Positions 1-8,557 of a stretch of DNA of 41,400 nucleotides are shown here, piece by piece. The stretch's first letter is position 1, and every line of letters starts with the position of its first letter. Source of the stretch: Flavilitoribacter nigricans DSM 23189 = NBRC 102662 (GTDB taxonomy: Bacteria > Bacteroidota > Bacteroidia > Chitinophagales > Saprospiraceae). Position numbers and translations under genes: made by a program. Where the stretch lies: assembly GCF_002646595.1 (NCBI RefSeq), contig NZ_PDUD01000065.1, forward strand, positions 1-41,400, given 5' to 3'. The notes below the pieces were generated by a model. That model did not search any database. It was given only the letters and a program-made list of their open reading frames with translations, and was not told where the DNA came from.

Positions 1-695
1 ATGGCTTGATATAACTTAGTCTGGCCATGGGAAGGAGTACTTAATAATCGATTCGTTCGGCTACGATACACAAAATCCCACTGCTGTTGCAGGCCCAACC
101 CCATCAGATCGTAGATATCCGCTTCGCGATCTCCTATCAAGGTATAACTGGCCGCATCAGCATAATTGGCAATAGCCTGGCGAGGCGCATCAAACCATTT
201 ATAGCGCTCCTTTTCCTCAAAGGGGGTCTTCCATTTATCGCGACGTCTCTGAGCCTGGTCGGCCTGTTCTTGCTGGGTGCGAGCAAATTCTGTCTTGTAG
301 ATCGAGATGCCGCCCAAGCCATAGCAGGCTCCATTTTCACCATCTAATACAATCGCCGGATGGACATCAAAACCACTTTTGGTACTATTTGGGCCTACAA
401 ATCCTAGCTCCTCACGTCGAGCATTGGGAGCAAATGAAATTGTGGAAGTATCGTTGATCACCAATACTGGGCGACCTTTTACATTAACTCCAAGCTGCTC
501 GCAGCAATGATCTACCAGGCCCTTAGAGGTGATTTTAGGGTTATTTACAAATCGCCCCAATTGTACTTCTTCCCCTCGACCAGTGGCTAATTGGCGCAGT
601 ATTACCGAATAATGTATCAACATACTACTGAGTAAGGCTTCAAAGCCCTTCTCTAGACGTTTGTCTCCTAGTTTACTATCTAATCGCTTTCCCAT
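1..695 (-). CDS. IS4-family (Tn5-like) transposase, N-terminal part, runs off the window start
   Basis: Reading the minus strand from an ATG at 695 gives 231 uninterrupted residues that continue past base 1. The product is a DDE transposase that moves an insertion sequence. Visible family features are an N-terminal LGDKRLEKG stretch (residues 9-17), which in Tn5-like IS4 proteins belongs to the DNA-binding region, a first catalytic Asp in VINDTS (D82), and the second catalytic Asp in the highly conserved GDREADIYDL block (D189). The third acidic residue and C-terminus lie outside the window. An in-frame stop at 717-719 sits just upstream, so 695 is the first usable ATG. Codon use and base composition look more A+T-rich than in the genes that follow, as expected of a mobile gene. 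The DDE/IS4 assignment is firm; the exact IS group is not. Confidence 0.88.
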   Translation of the reverse strand, partial: MGKRLDSKLGDKRLEKGFEALLSSMLIHYSVILRQLATGRGEEVQLGRFVNNPKITSKGLVDHCCEQLGVNVKGRPVLVINDTSTISFAPNARREELGFVGPNSTKSGFDVHPAIVLDGENGACYGLGGISIYKTEFARTQQEQADQAQRRRDKWKTPFEEKERYKWFDAPRQAIANYADAASYTLIGDREADIYDLMGLGLQQQWDFVYRSRTNRLLSTPSHGQTKLYQA

Positions 696-998
696 TTGGG
701 AAAGATAGCAATCTTGTCAAAGAACTATTGGCACATTTGTGTGCATACCGTAGGTTTCGAAAACTTAGAAAGTCTAACTCTCCTCTTCCGCTACCGGTAT
801 ATACCGGCCAAAGTTCCCAAACAATTTACCTCCAAGGATATTATTCAGTTCCAACCCGGTACGGTCGCTTTTGACAGCAAGATCAAAGGCTTTTATATTC
901 CGGTGGTGATCCGGTAATTGGCTACGGGACTTTCTTACAAGACTTTCTAAGTTTTTTCGAAACTTAGAAAGTCTAACTCTCCCTTACGCTACAGGAAT
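696..998. other. Scarred intergenic stretch next to the IS: short direct repeat, palindrome and possible gene remnant
   Basis: This 303-base stretch separates the IS transposase from the propeller/phosphoesterase gene. It holds a direct repeat of about 38 bases (755-793 and 955-992, both containing AACTTAGAAAGTCTAACTC), a 14-base palindrome CCGGTATATACCGG at about 794-807, and a strong hairpin at 941-973. A plus-strand frame stays open to a stop at 915-917 and ends with a protein-like tail (about residues KDIIQFQPGTV onward), which could be the C-terminus of a gene cut by the IS. I did not recognise the family of that tail, and the frame has no convincing start. Confidence 0.5.
941..973. repeat. 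13-bp perfect inverted repeat (hairpin)
   Basis: GACTTTCTAAGTT (941-953) is the exact reverse complement of AACTTAGAAAGTC (961-973), with a 7-base loop that allows one extra T-A pair. It lies 26 bases past the stop of the minus-strand propeller gene and 24 bases past the stop of the possible plus-strand remnant, so it could act as a bidirectional terminator, though neither side has a good T-run. Part of its right arm is repeated at 763-774. It could equally be a dispersed intergenic palindrome. Confidence 0.6.
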
Positions 999-3425
999 TT
1001 ATTCACCTTCCTCCTCCTCTTCTTCGCCAACGCGGATGAAAGCCCCGCGCTTCGGGGCCGGCATCACCGCATCCTCGCCGCGAACCGTTTTCCAGATGAT
1101 CTCACTGAACAGCAGGTCCGGGGCCTGATCTTCTTTATCGAGATTGAGTTCCCAGGAACGTTGGGAGAGCCGGTTATCCGCGGTATTGAGGGTATTGAGA
1201 TCGATCCGGTTGTCCAGATGATTATAAGGGGTCAGATCGGCGTTTTGCTGAAAACAGGCGTACAGCGGTGTAGCGGCCGCATCGTACTGGCTCATCGGCG
1301 GTAATCCCAGGATCAGTTCTATCGTGCGCAGCACCGAAGCGGTGGAATACATACTCGACACCACAGCATTTCGCCGGGTATACGGACTGGCCACCATGAG
1401 TACCGAACGGTGGGCGTCTACGTGATCCGGTCCGTTTTGCGCGTCATCTTCCACTATGAAGATGGCCGATTCTTGCCAGATCGGGCTATGGGAAATGTAA
1501 TCGACCAGCAGGCCTACCGCCAGATCGTTGTCCGCTACCATCGCGGCCGGAGTGGGTAGTCCCCGGCGCGCCCCGGCCGTATGATCGTTCCCAAACCGGA
1601 TCGTATTGAAGCGAGGTACGGCATCCGCCGCCAGCAGGGAGTCAAAATCAGCCCGCCAGCGGTTGAATCGCAGCGTATCCTTTATGGAAAGATTATACCC
1701 GGGAAAATCCTTCCCGGTATGTCCTTCCAGGGATTTCATGTAGGCTTCGTTGAGATTGGCGAACTCCCCGTAGGTGCGATAGCTGATATCGGCTCTTTTG
1801 CAATAGTCCCAGATGTAACCCGCCTTGGGATAACTGATCTCCCGCTGCCCTTCAAAATCGTAGGTACCGCCGCGACCTCCGTAGGAGGTAGGCCAGATCT
1901 TTTCGGTATAGTCCGTAGCGTAGGCGCCCATCGACCAGTTGTGCCCGTCGGCACTCACTTCCGCATCCACATAGAAGTTATCCAGCAAAACGAAGGAATT
2001 GGCCAGGGCGTGGTGATTGGGACTGACACTATCCGGAAACAGACACAGCGAGGGATCTCCGTTCCCCTCCGGAATGTCTCCAAAGATCTGATCGTAGGTC
2101 CGGTTTTCCTTGATCACATAAAATACGTACTTGATCGGGCTGGGCTCCCCTACCCTTCTCGGGATCGGGCCGTTCGGATCTCCTTCCGCCAGGGCTTCCT
2201 TCTCTTTGGTGTAAGGCGTATTTCCGTACACCAGATCGGTATAGTAGTTGAGTGAATCGGGGCCCGGCATGGCAAAGATGGATAAAGTACCAGGGAAGAG
2301 GCTGGCGATATATTCGGTTTCTTCCGTCCGGCTTTCGTAGGGGTTCGGACCTTTCGGATTGGGTTTGGAGGTGAATCCTTTACCGTTGGCCACCCAGATC
2401 CGGTCGGCAGCCGTGCGAACCACCGTCGGATACCAGCCCGTAGGAATAAATCCCATAGAACGGGAATTGCCGGGATCTTCTACCTCAAATACGGCCAGGC
2501 AATTGTTGTCCGCATTGGCCGCAAACAGGAACTCCCCGTCCTCGCTGATGGCCAGGCTATTGGTGGTGCTACCGGTGGGCGCATCGGGATAAAGTGCACA
2601 GTTGAGTTGTTCTATAACAGTGTTATTTTCCAGATCAATTACGGCAACCGCATTTTCATCCGCGCAGGCTACGAACAGGCGATCGCCCTCGGGATGCACC
2701 AGTAGTTCATTGGGATGATAGCCTACCGGAATGGTTTCCAACAGATCCAGTTGGTCGGTATCCATCACGGCTACCGCGCCGCCGTCCCAGAGGGAAATAT
2801 AGAGTCGGTCCCCGTCCGGATCATACACACAGGTGTAGGCGGCGGCCGGCAGGTCTACGCGCCGGTCCAGTTCGCCCCGCTCCAGATCGAAGGTATAGAG
2901 GGCACTATCCCGCTTAGTGACCACGTACAGACGGTTCCGACTTTCGTCCAGGCTCATGCCCGCTACGGAAATGGTATCCCGGGGCCAGGGGTCACCCAAG
3001 AGCAGGGAGTCACTCAGCACCAGCCGGTCTTCCCGGATATCGATGATCCACACCTTGTTCTGTTCCCCGGCCGAAGCGTACAGCCGGTCTCCGCTGCTGT
3101 TCAGGGCCAGTCCCATCCAGCCGGCGGGGATCTCCAGCGTATCGAGCAGGGTTTCGTTTTCCAGATCGATCCACTGGAGGCTGTGGATGCTTTGTCCGTT
3201 GTTGGTGACCGCCATTCGACGGCTTTCCGCACTAACCACCATATTGAGTGGAAAATCCCCCAGGGGAAGGGAGCGGCCGACCGGGCTCAATGACCAGCCG
3301 TTGGGCAGATCCACGCGGCGTCCGTCCGTCATGGCGGCGGGACTCATGGCCCGGCTTAGGTCATCGCCGGTTTCCCGACAGGCGCAAAAAGATAAAAGCA
3401 GGAACAGATAAGGTAGGATTCGCAC
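999..3425 (-). CDS. Lipoprotein with YVTN-type beta-propeller and C-terminal phosphoesterase domain
   Basis: An 808-residue exported protein. The N-terminus is hydrophobic and ends in a Cys pair (C14, C16, sequence LLLSFCAC), suggesting a lipoprotein with an imperfect lipobox. Residues about 45-400 contain repeated blocks of the kind 'DRLYVVTKRD...', 'GDRLYISLWDGGAVAVMDT' and 'EFLFAANADNNCLAVF', typical of 40-residue YVTN propeller blades. From about residue 430 a phosphoesterase-family region begins with KENRTYDQIFGD, followed by NFYVDAEVSADGHNW and a late VEDDAQNGPDHVDAHRS block, which carry the likely metal-binding Asp/His residues of the phospholipase C/acid phosphatase superfamily. The tail is a run of glutamates. 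The substrate is unknown. The combination is found in other bacteria; a role in phosphate or phospholipid scavenging is inference. Confidence 0.85.
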   Translation of the reverse strand: MRILPYLFLLLSFCACRETGDDLSRAMSPAAMTDGRRVDLPNGWSLSPVGRSLPLGDFPLNMVVSAESRRMAVTNNGQSIHSLQWIDLENETLLDTLEIPAGWMGLALNSSGDRLYASAGEQNKVWIIDIREDRLVLSDSLLLGDPWPRDTISVAGMSLDESRNRLYVVTKRDSALYTFDLERGELDRRVDLPAAAYTCVYDPDGDRLYISLWDGGAVAVMDTDQLDLLETIPVGYHPNELLVHPEGDRLFVACADENAVAVIDLENNTVIEQLNCALYPDAPTGSTTNSLAISEDGEFLFAANADNNCLAVFEVEDPGNSRSMGFIPTGWYPTVVRTAADRIWVANGKGFTSKPNPKGPNPYESRTEETEYIASLFPGTLSIFAMPGPDSLNYYTDLVYGNTPYTKEKEALAEGDPNGPIPRRVGEPSPIKYVFYVIKENRTYDQIFGDIPEGNGDPSLCLFPDSVSPNHHALANSFVLLDNFYVDAEVSADGHNWSMGAYATDYTEKIWPTSYGGRGGTYDFEGQREISYPKAGYIWDYCKRADISYRTYGEFANLNEAYMKSLEGHTGKDFPGYNLSIKDTLRFNRWRADFDSLLAADAVPRFNTIRFGNDHTAGARRGLPTPAAMVADNDLAVGLLVDYISHSPIWQESAIFIVEDDAQNGPDHVDAHRSVLMVASPYTRRNAVVSSMYSTASVLRTIELILGLPPMSQYDAAATPLYACFQQNADLTPYNHLDNRIDLNTLNTADNRLSQRSWELNLDKEDQAPDLLFSEIIWKTVRGEDAVMPAPKRGAFIRVGEEEEEEGE

Positions 3426-3525
3426 GGAATAAAATTGAAAGGGTGAAGAATGATATCACAAAATAGTCATTCCCTTTGACAGGGCGGTTAATTCAATATT
3501 ATGCTTTTCTCCACCACACGCCATG

Positions 3526-3762
3526 CTATCTTTTACTGATCTTATTGTTGGAAATATGCTTTTGCCGGGTAGATTTGAACCGTTTGATCTCCGGATTCCT
3601 TTTCTTCAGATGTTTTTTACTCACTCCGCTGTGTACGCGTTTTCGCCACATTTTAAAGCTGCTTTCTTTCAGACTTTTGCGCATGAGTTGGACCACTTCC
3701 TTTTCCGGAAAGCCAAACTGGTACTCGATTGCGGCAAAGGGCGTCCGGTCTTCCCAGGCCAT
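3526..3762 (-). CDS. DUF2805 / TIGR03643 family small basic protein, start uncertain
   Basis: The product carries the family signature MAWEDRTPFAAIEYQFG, then EKEVVQLMRKSLKESSFKMWRKRV and a Lys/Arg-rich tail. The function of the family is not established. The reported ATG at 3762 gives 78 residues but begins inside the conserved region: upstream, in frame from 3801, the expected N-terminal segment NNLTDRDLDRIIE is still encoded, yet it contains no ATG, GTG or TTG before the stop at 3802-3804. CTG at 3778-3780 or an ATA/ATC codon are the only candidates. The real start may therefore be non-standard, or the gene has lost its start through a small change. It is transcribed towards the propeller gene at 3425. 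Confidence 0.75.
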   Translation of the reverse strand: MAWEDRTPFAAIEYQFGFPEKEVVQLMRKSLKESSFKMWRKRVHSGVSKKHLKKRNPEIKRFKSTRQKHISNNKISKR

Positions 3763-3916
3763 TTCTATGATGCGGTCCAGATCCCGGTCGGTTAAATTGT
3801 TTTATGGTGTTGAACTTGTGGAAAGCTAACGGATACGGGCCTACATTGTTCATTGTTTTTCAATGCCGGTGAGCTGCTCTTGCCGACCGCCTATCATATT
3901 ACATCCGGTCTGTATA

Positions 3917-3924
3917 TACTTTTG
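3917..3924 (+). promoter_or_regulatory. Possible Bacteroidota -7 box
   Basis: TACTTTTG fits the TAnnTTTG -7 consensus of the Bacteroidota housekeeping sigma factor and lies 97 bases before the ATG at 4022. No TTG was found at the expected -33 spacing, so support is partial. Confidence 0.3.
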
Positions 3925-4021
3925 TGATCATTCTGTACACAATCGTGAAAATATCGTGATGCCCGCCGCGGATTTAACCCACAACTTTGCTTCAGAATTA
4001 ACAACCAAAAAAACCTGAATC

Positions 4022-5197
4022 ATGAATTCTGAAGTAAGATTATTCACGGCCATTTTTGTGGCTCTATTCGCGCTAAGCAGCTGTAACAAAGAAAACTTCA
4101 CCGAAAGACTGGAAGTAGACAACACCCGGATCACCCAGGAAATAACCGACGAATCCGTCAATGCCTTCCGCTTTCCTGGTGACGGTACCGGCTCCGTTTA
4201 CGTCATGGACAATGATCCCGGCAGCAATAATGTGCTGGTCTTTAACCGGCGACCGAACGGCACTCTGAACGGACCACTGAAAGTAGCCACCCACGGACAA
4301 GGTAGCGGCGGCGGCCTGGGCTCCCAGGGCTCCATCGTGAGCGACGGCGAATACGTCTACGCCTGTAATGCGGGCAGCAACACCATCAGCGTGCTGCGTA
4401 TCGTGGGCAAAACGCTCAAATTTGTTGACAAAACGAGCTCCCACGGAACCATGCCGATCAGTATCGCCGTACACGATAACCTCATTTATGTACTCAATGC
4501 CGGCGGCACCGGCAACATCAGCGGTTTCAAACTCGGCCTGGGCGGACTGAACCACATCCCATTCTCCGACCAGGCGCTGAGCAGCAGCGCGGCCGGCCCG
4601 GCCCAGATCTCCTTTAATACAGCCGGAGATCAACTCGTGGTCACCGAAAAAGCGACCAATATGATCACGACTTATGCCGTAGATGGATCCGGAAAAGCCG
4701 GTGCGGGTACATCCTATCCGTCGGCGGGACTGACGCCATTTGGATTTGAGTTCAGTCCGGCCGGTGATCTCATTGTTTCCGAAGCTTTCGGCGGCAACGA
4801 AAATGCGAGTACGGTAAGTTCTTACAGCCTGGGCGCCGGCGGTACAGTGGACCTGATCGACGGTCCCGAGGCCACGAATCAAACGGCGGCCTGCTGGGTG
4901 GTGGTGACCAGTAACGGTGAATTTGCCTACGCCAGTAATACCGGCAGCAACAGTGTGACCGGTTATCGCATCGACGATGATGGCGACCTGCACCTCCTGA
5001 ACGCCGACGGTGTCACGGGCGTAACCGGTGACGGACCCATCGATATGGATATGAGCCCCAATTCTACCTTCCTGTACGTGCTCAATGCACGGGACAACTC
5101 CATCAGCGTGCTTTCCCGCCGCTACAATGGCCAGTTATTCCCGGTACAGACCATCACGGATTTGCCCGATGCGGTAGTCGGCATGGCCGTAGAATAA
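4022..5197 (+). CDS. Lactonase-type seven-bladed beta-propeller lipoprotein
   Basis: A 391-residue protein. A hydrophobic N-terminus ends in the lipobox LSSC (C21), so it is probably a lipid-anchored periplasmic or surface protein. The rest consists of repeated propeller blades of the type 'DGEYVYACNAGSNTISVLRI', 'GEFAYASNTGSNSVTGYRI' and 'NSTFLYVLNARDNSISVLSR', as in the PF10282 lactonase/YVTN group. No catalytic residues can be assigned from sequence alone, so enzyme activity is unproven and it may only bind ligands or proteins. It stands alone, with a strong terminator directly after its stop. It is the second propeller protein in the first 5 kb but is not a close copy of the first. Confidence 0.8.
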   Translation: MNSEVRLFTAIFVALFALSSCNKENFTERLEVDNTRITQEITDESVNAFRFPGDGTGSVYVMDNDPGSNNVLVFNRRPNGTLNGPLKVATHGQGSGGGLGSQGSIVSDGEYVYACNAGSNTISVLRIVGKTLKFVDKTSSHGTMPISIAVHDNLIYVLNAGGTGNISGFKLGLGGLNHIPFSDQALSSSAAGPAQISFNTAGDQLVVTEKATNMITTYAVDGSGKAGAGTSYPSAGLTPFGFEFSPAGDLIVSEAFGGNENASTVSSYSLGAGGTVDLIDGPEATNQTAACWVVVTSNGEFAYASNTGSNSVTGYRIDDDGDLHLLNADGVTGVTGDGPIDMDMSPNSTFLYVLNARDNSISVLSRRYNGQLFPVQTITDLPDAVVGMAVE

Positions 5198-5208
5198 GCC
5201 TTTGACCT

Positions 5209-5250
5209 GAGGAATGTGGGAAATCTGACTTCCACATTCCTTATTCTTTT
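5209..5250 (+). terminator. Rho-independent terminator after the propeller gene
   Basis: AGGAATGTGG (5210-5219) pairs perfectly with CCACATTCCT (5232-5241) around a 12-base loop and is followed by TATTCTTTT. It begins 12 bases past the stop at 5197. Confidence 0.8.
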
Positions 5251-5419
5251 CCCCACCCTTCCTTCCTTTCCCTGCTCTTCCCACCTAATTACTGACATTT
5301 ATCACTTTTTTCGGCGACCCAGGTCACAAACACCCCCACTTTTTGTTATTAAATTAAGACTCCTTCGGAAACTCTTTTCCGAAGCCTGTTCATCGATTAT
5401 CCAACCAAATTTACACACC

Positions 5420-5875
5420 ATGAAAACTGAAAATGCTTCATTAGTAATGGGTTACTGGGAATACACTCCCGTAGAAGAACTACACCGCCGGAGCCAATTC
5501 TGGCTCTCCGAGACTGCTTTTTGGAAAGAAGAGCTTAAATTCATGCGTAAACTGGTGCGCAACCACCTGCTGTATTTTATGGATGAAGAGCGCCATCCCG
5601 AGACAACGCGGCTCACTCAGGGGCTACTCAGCCTGAAAAACGATCTCAGAACCATCGAAGATAACATCCGGGAACACGAATCTCATCTAAAAACGCTGCT
5701 GCTGGCCAGAACCGAAAGGAAAGAAAAAGCCTTTCGCCGGGAACACGGCAGCCTCGAACACCTGATCGGGCAGTTCACCGAAGATTACAAAACAACCAAA
5801 AAGAAACTCTTCCGGGAAGCCGATGCCGTGCTTAAGGAAGAAAAGGTGCAACGCCTGATCAGCCTGGCCGGATAG
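5420..5875 (+). CDS. Small helical, charged protein of unknown function
   Basis: A 151-residue protein starting at the ATG at 5420; a longer open frame back to 5216 runs through the terminator of the preceding gene and is not credible. The sequence is rich in Glu, Lys, Arg and Leu and is almost certainly all-helical. Stretches around residues 70-105 (LLSLKNDLRTIEDNIREHES) and 115-145 have heptad-like spacing of hydrophobic residues, suggesting a coiled coil. There is no signal peptide or membrane segment, so it is probably cytoplasmic. Its stop is only 18 bases before the TTG start of the APC permease, so the two are probably co-transcribed. I did not recognise a family. Confidence 0.7.
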   Translation: MKTENASLVMGYWEYTPVEELHRRSQFWLSETAFWKEELKFMRKLVRNHLLYFMDEERHPETTRLTQGLLSLKNDLRTIEDNIREHESHLKTLLLARTERKEKAFRREHGSLEHLIGQFTEDYKTTKKKLFREADAVLKEEKVQRLISLAG

Positions 5876-5893
5876 AGCTGAAAACCGAACGTT

Positions 5894-7630
5894 TTGAAGC
5901 CACAAACCAAACTTGATGAATTATCAGCAACGGCCATCTGCGGCAACGACATCAGTTCTTCCTGTTTGTACGTTTCCGCTTTGGCCATTATTTACGCCCA
6001 ACAGTACGCCTGGTTAGCCCTGCTGATCGTAGCGGGGGTCCTGTTCCTGTTCCGAAAGATCTACGGAGAAGTGGTAGGAGCCCTGCCGCTAAACGGCGGT
6101 GCCTACAATGCCCTGCTGAATACAACCAGCAAAACCACCGCATCTCTGGCCGCTACGCTGACCCTCCTGTCCTACATGGCTACGGCCGTGATCTCGGCCA
6201 GTGAGGCCATGCACTATGTACACAGTATCTGGCATCTGCTGCCCGTGGTGGTAGCCACGATGATCCTGCTGGCCATATTTATGGGCCTCAGCATCATGGG
6301 GATCGGAGAATCGTCCAAGGTCGCGACCGGGATTTTTATCTTCCACCTCTTTTCCCTTGTTCTGCTTTCCTTATTCTGTGGGATCTTTTTGGTCCGGCAC
6401 GGATTTGGCACGCTGATGGCCAATTATCAGCTTCCGGTAAAGGGTGGGATCCAGGAAGCGCTATTTTTCGGATTTGCTGCGGCCATGCTGGGCATATCCG
6501 GCTTCGAGAGTTCCGCCAACTTTGTGGAAGAACAGGCGGAAGGCGTCTTTCCGAAGACCCTCCGCAATATGTGGATCGTGGTCAGTATTTTCAATCCATT
6601 GATGGCCTTTCTGGCGCTGTCTATTATTCCCGTCAGTGCGGTGGCCGACAACCAGGAGGCCCTGCTCGCTTTTCTGGGTAATCAGGCCAGCGGTAGCTGG
6701 CTGGGCACACTGATCTCAGTGGATGCCGCACTGGTACTGAGCGGAGCCGTACTTACAGCCTACGTGGGCGTTAGCGGATTGCTGGAACGGATGACTCTCG
6801 ATCGCATTCTGCCCAATTTCCTGCTGGAACGCAACCGGCGCGGAGCCCCCTACCGGATCGTGATCATGTTCTTCCTGCTTTGCGTATCTATCCTGCTGAT
6901 CACCCGGGGAGAACTGGCGGCGCTGGCCGGCGTTTATACCATTTCCTTTCTGCTGGTAATGGTCCTGTTTGGGCTGGGAAATGTATTACTCAAGCTTAAA
7001 CGCAAAAGACTTCCCCGCCCGGAACGCGCCTCGCCCCTGGCTATTTTCCTGGCGGTAGGGGCCGTCATCGTTGCAATTATTGGTAACGCGATCCTGAATC
7101 CACCTTATCTGGGGGTCTTCCTCGAATATTTCATACCGGCCTTTCTGCTGGTAGCCATCATGCTTAACCGTACCCGCCTGTTGCGGCTACTGCTCGAACT
7201 GATCAAGTATTTGTTCAAACCCGTGCAGCGTCTCGTAGATAGCTCCAACCAGCGGATCCTGCGTGTGATCGATGAAATTAATGCCCAGGAGTTTGTCTTT
7301 TTCACTATTCACGACGATGTAGCGGTGCTCAATCAGGTCATGTTGTACATCACCCGCAATGAACATACCCGGAAGCTGAAGATCGTTTCCGTCATGGAGA
7401 AAGGGGAAAGTACGCCCAAACGACTCCAGTCGGACATCGAAGTCCTCGACCGGGAGTATCCCGAAATTGATATTGAATTTATTGAGATCGAAGGCACCTT
7501 CGGCCCGAAACTGATCCGGGAACTTTCCAAAAAGTGGAATATTCCGATCAATTTTATGTTTATCGGCTCCCCGGGAGATGATTTCCCCTACCGGATCCAC
7601 GAACTGGGCGGGGTCCGTCTGATCATCTAA
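5894..7630 (+). CDS. APC-superfamily amino-acid permease with C-terminal cytoplasmic domain
   Basis: A 578-residue inner-membrane transporter. Residues about 1-425 contain roughly twelve hydrophobic segments. The first contains LSATAICGNDISSSCLYV, corresponding to the unwound substrate-binding helix of APC transporters, followed by GEVVGALPLNGGAYNAL, a typical APC motif; GISGFESSANFVEE is a second family block. Residues about 430-578 are hydrophilic with alternating beta and helix character (FVFFTIHDDVAVLNQ, KLKIVSVMEKGES, INFMFIGSPGDD), like a USP-type nucleotide-binding or sensory domain. The start is a TTG at 5894, because an in-frame TGA lies at 5879-5881 and no earlier ATG exists. Substrate not determinable; amino acid or polyamine uptake is the family expectation. 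Confidence 0.87.
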   Translation: MKPQTKLDELSATAICGNDISSSCLYVSALAIIYAQQYAWLALLIVAGVLFLFRKIYGEVVGALPLNGGAYNALLNTTSKTTASLAATLTLLSYMATAVISASEAMHYVHSIWHLLPVVVATMILLAIFMGLSIMGIGESSKVATGIFIFHLFSLVLLSLFCGIFLVRHGFGTLMANYQLPVKGGIQEALFFGFAAAMLGISGFESSANFVEEQAEGVFPKTLRNMWIVVSIFNPLMAFLALSIIPVSAVADNQEALLAFLGNQASGSWLGTLISVDAALVLSGAVLTAYVGVSGLLERMTLDRILPNFLLERNRRGAPYRIVIMFFLLCVSILLITRGELAALAGVYTISFLLVMVLFGLGNVLLKLKRKRLPRPERASPLAIFLAVGAVIVAIIGNAILNPPYLGVFLEYFIPAFLLVAIMLNRTRLLRLLLELIKYLFKPVQRLVDSSNQRILRVIDEINAQEFVFFTIHDDVAVLNQVMLYITRNEHTRKLKIVSVMEKGESTPKRLQSDIEVLDREYPEIDIEFIEIEGTFGPKLIRELSKKWNIPINFMFIGSPGDDFPYRIHELGGVRLII

Positions 7631-7685
7631 AAGGAAAGACGGTATGGAAAGCGGGTACGAATCGGCCTTCCCAAACCATGTTAGT

Positions 7686-8381
7686 TTAATCCGTTTTCAG
7701 CGCTTCGTCCACCGCGCGGTCTGCGTGCAGGCGGGTGGTGTTAAAGGTCGGCAGGTCCACATCATCATCGGCGATGAGCAGGGGGATCTCCGTACAACCC
7801 AGGATAACGCCCTGCGCTCCCCGGTCACCCAGCCGTTGGATGACCCGCTGATAAGTTTGCCGGGAGCCTTCCAGGATCTTGCCCTGAACGAGTTCTTCGT
7901 AAATGATCCGGTGTACTTCGCGCCGGTCCTCATCGGTGGGGATCAGCACCTCAATTCCGTTCTCTTCCAGAATATTCCGAAAAAAATCCTTTTCCATCGT
8001 GAAACGGGTACCCAACAAGCCGACCGAATTCAGCCCCTGCCGGCGGATCTCCGCTGCGGTCACTTCGGCAATGTGCAGGATCGGAATAGAGAGATGTTCC
8101 CGCATGGCGGGCGCGCAAAGGTGCATGGTGTTGGCGCAGATGAGAATAAGTTCCGCGCCGGCCTTTTCGAGACGTTGGCCGATATCGACCAGCATATTGT
8201 CGAGCGCCGCCCAGTTGTCTTCCATTTGTAATTTTTCTACTTCGGCAAAGTCTACCGACCACAGTAAACACTTCGAGGAATGGAAGCCGCCCAGCAGGGC
8301 CTTGGTACGCTGGTTGATCAGTTCGTAATAGACAGCGGAGGATTCCCAGCTAATGCCACCGATCAGTCCGATTGTTTTCAT
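7686..8381 (-). CDS. Aspartate/glutamate racemase family protein
   Basis: A 231-residue cytoplasmic enzyme of the PLP-independent Asp/Glu racemase family (YgeA/RacX group). It begins with the family GLIGGISWESS segment. The two catalytic cysteines used for two-base racemisation are present in CANTMH (C82) and GCTEIP (C196). Length and motif spacing are normal. It probably interconverts L- and D-forms of an amino acid such as aspartate, or of a broader set as in YgeA. It lies convergent to the APC permease (55-base gap), so a functional link is possible but unproven. Confidence 0.9.
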   Translation of the reverse strand: MKTIGLIGGISWESSAVYYELINQRTKALLGGFHSSKCLLWSVDFAEVEKLQMEDNWAALDNMLVDIGQRLEKAGAELILICANTMHLCAPAMREHLSIPILHIAEVTAAEIRRQGLNSVGLLGTRFTMEKDFFRNILEENGIEVLIPTDEDRREVHRIIYEELVQGKILEGSRQTYQRVIQRLGDRGAQGVILGCTEIPLLIADDDVDLPTFNTTRLHADRAVDEALKTD

Positions 8382-8557
8382 GAATTCATTTTAAAGATGA
8401 GTAATGCGTTGGCGTCCGGAGTTCAGGGGCTATCGTTTATGGGGAGTCGATCCGGTTGCCGGAACACGTTTTTCCGGATACCGCTTTCGATCCCTGTTTC
8501 ACCATAGCTCCCCGGGTTAAAACCAGACAACACGCACTACCTCATTTTCGTTCCGCT

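Noticed and set aside
794-807. CCGGTATATACCGG palindrome as a possible operator
   Set aside because: No intact gene or promoter is associated with it; chance or scar sequence is more likely.
1581-2255. Long plus-strand open frame (224 codons) opposite the propeller/phosphoesterase gene
   Set aside because: It is the complementary shadow of a gene with clear family motifs; its translation shows no domain or signal.
3653-3853. 66-codon minus-strand frame overlapping the DUF2805 gene
   Set aside because: It is a different frame over the same DNA. Its first codons might once have been joined to the DUF2805 frame by a frameshift, but its own translation is not protein-like.
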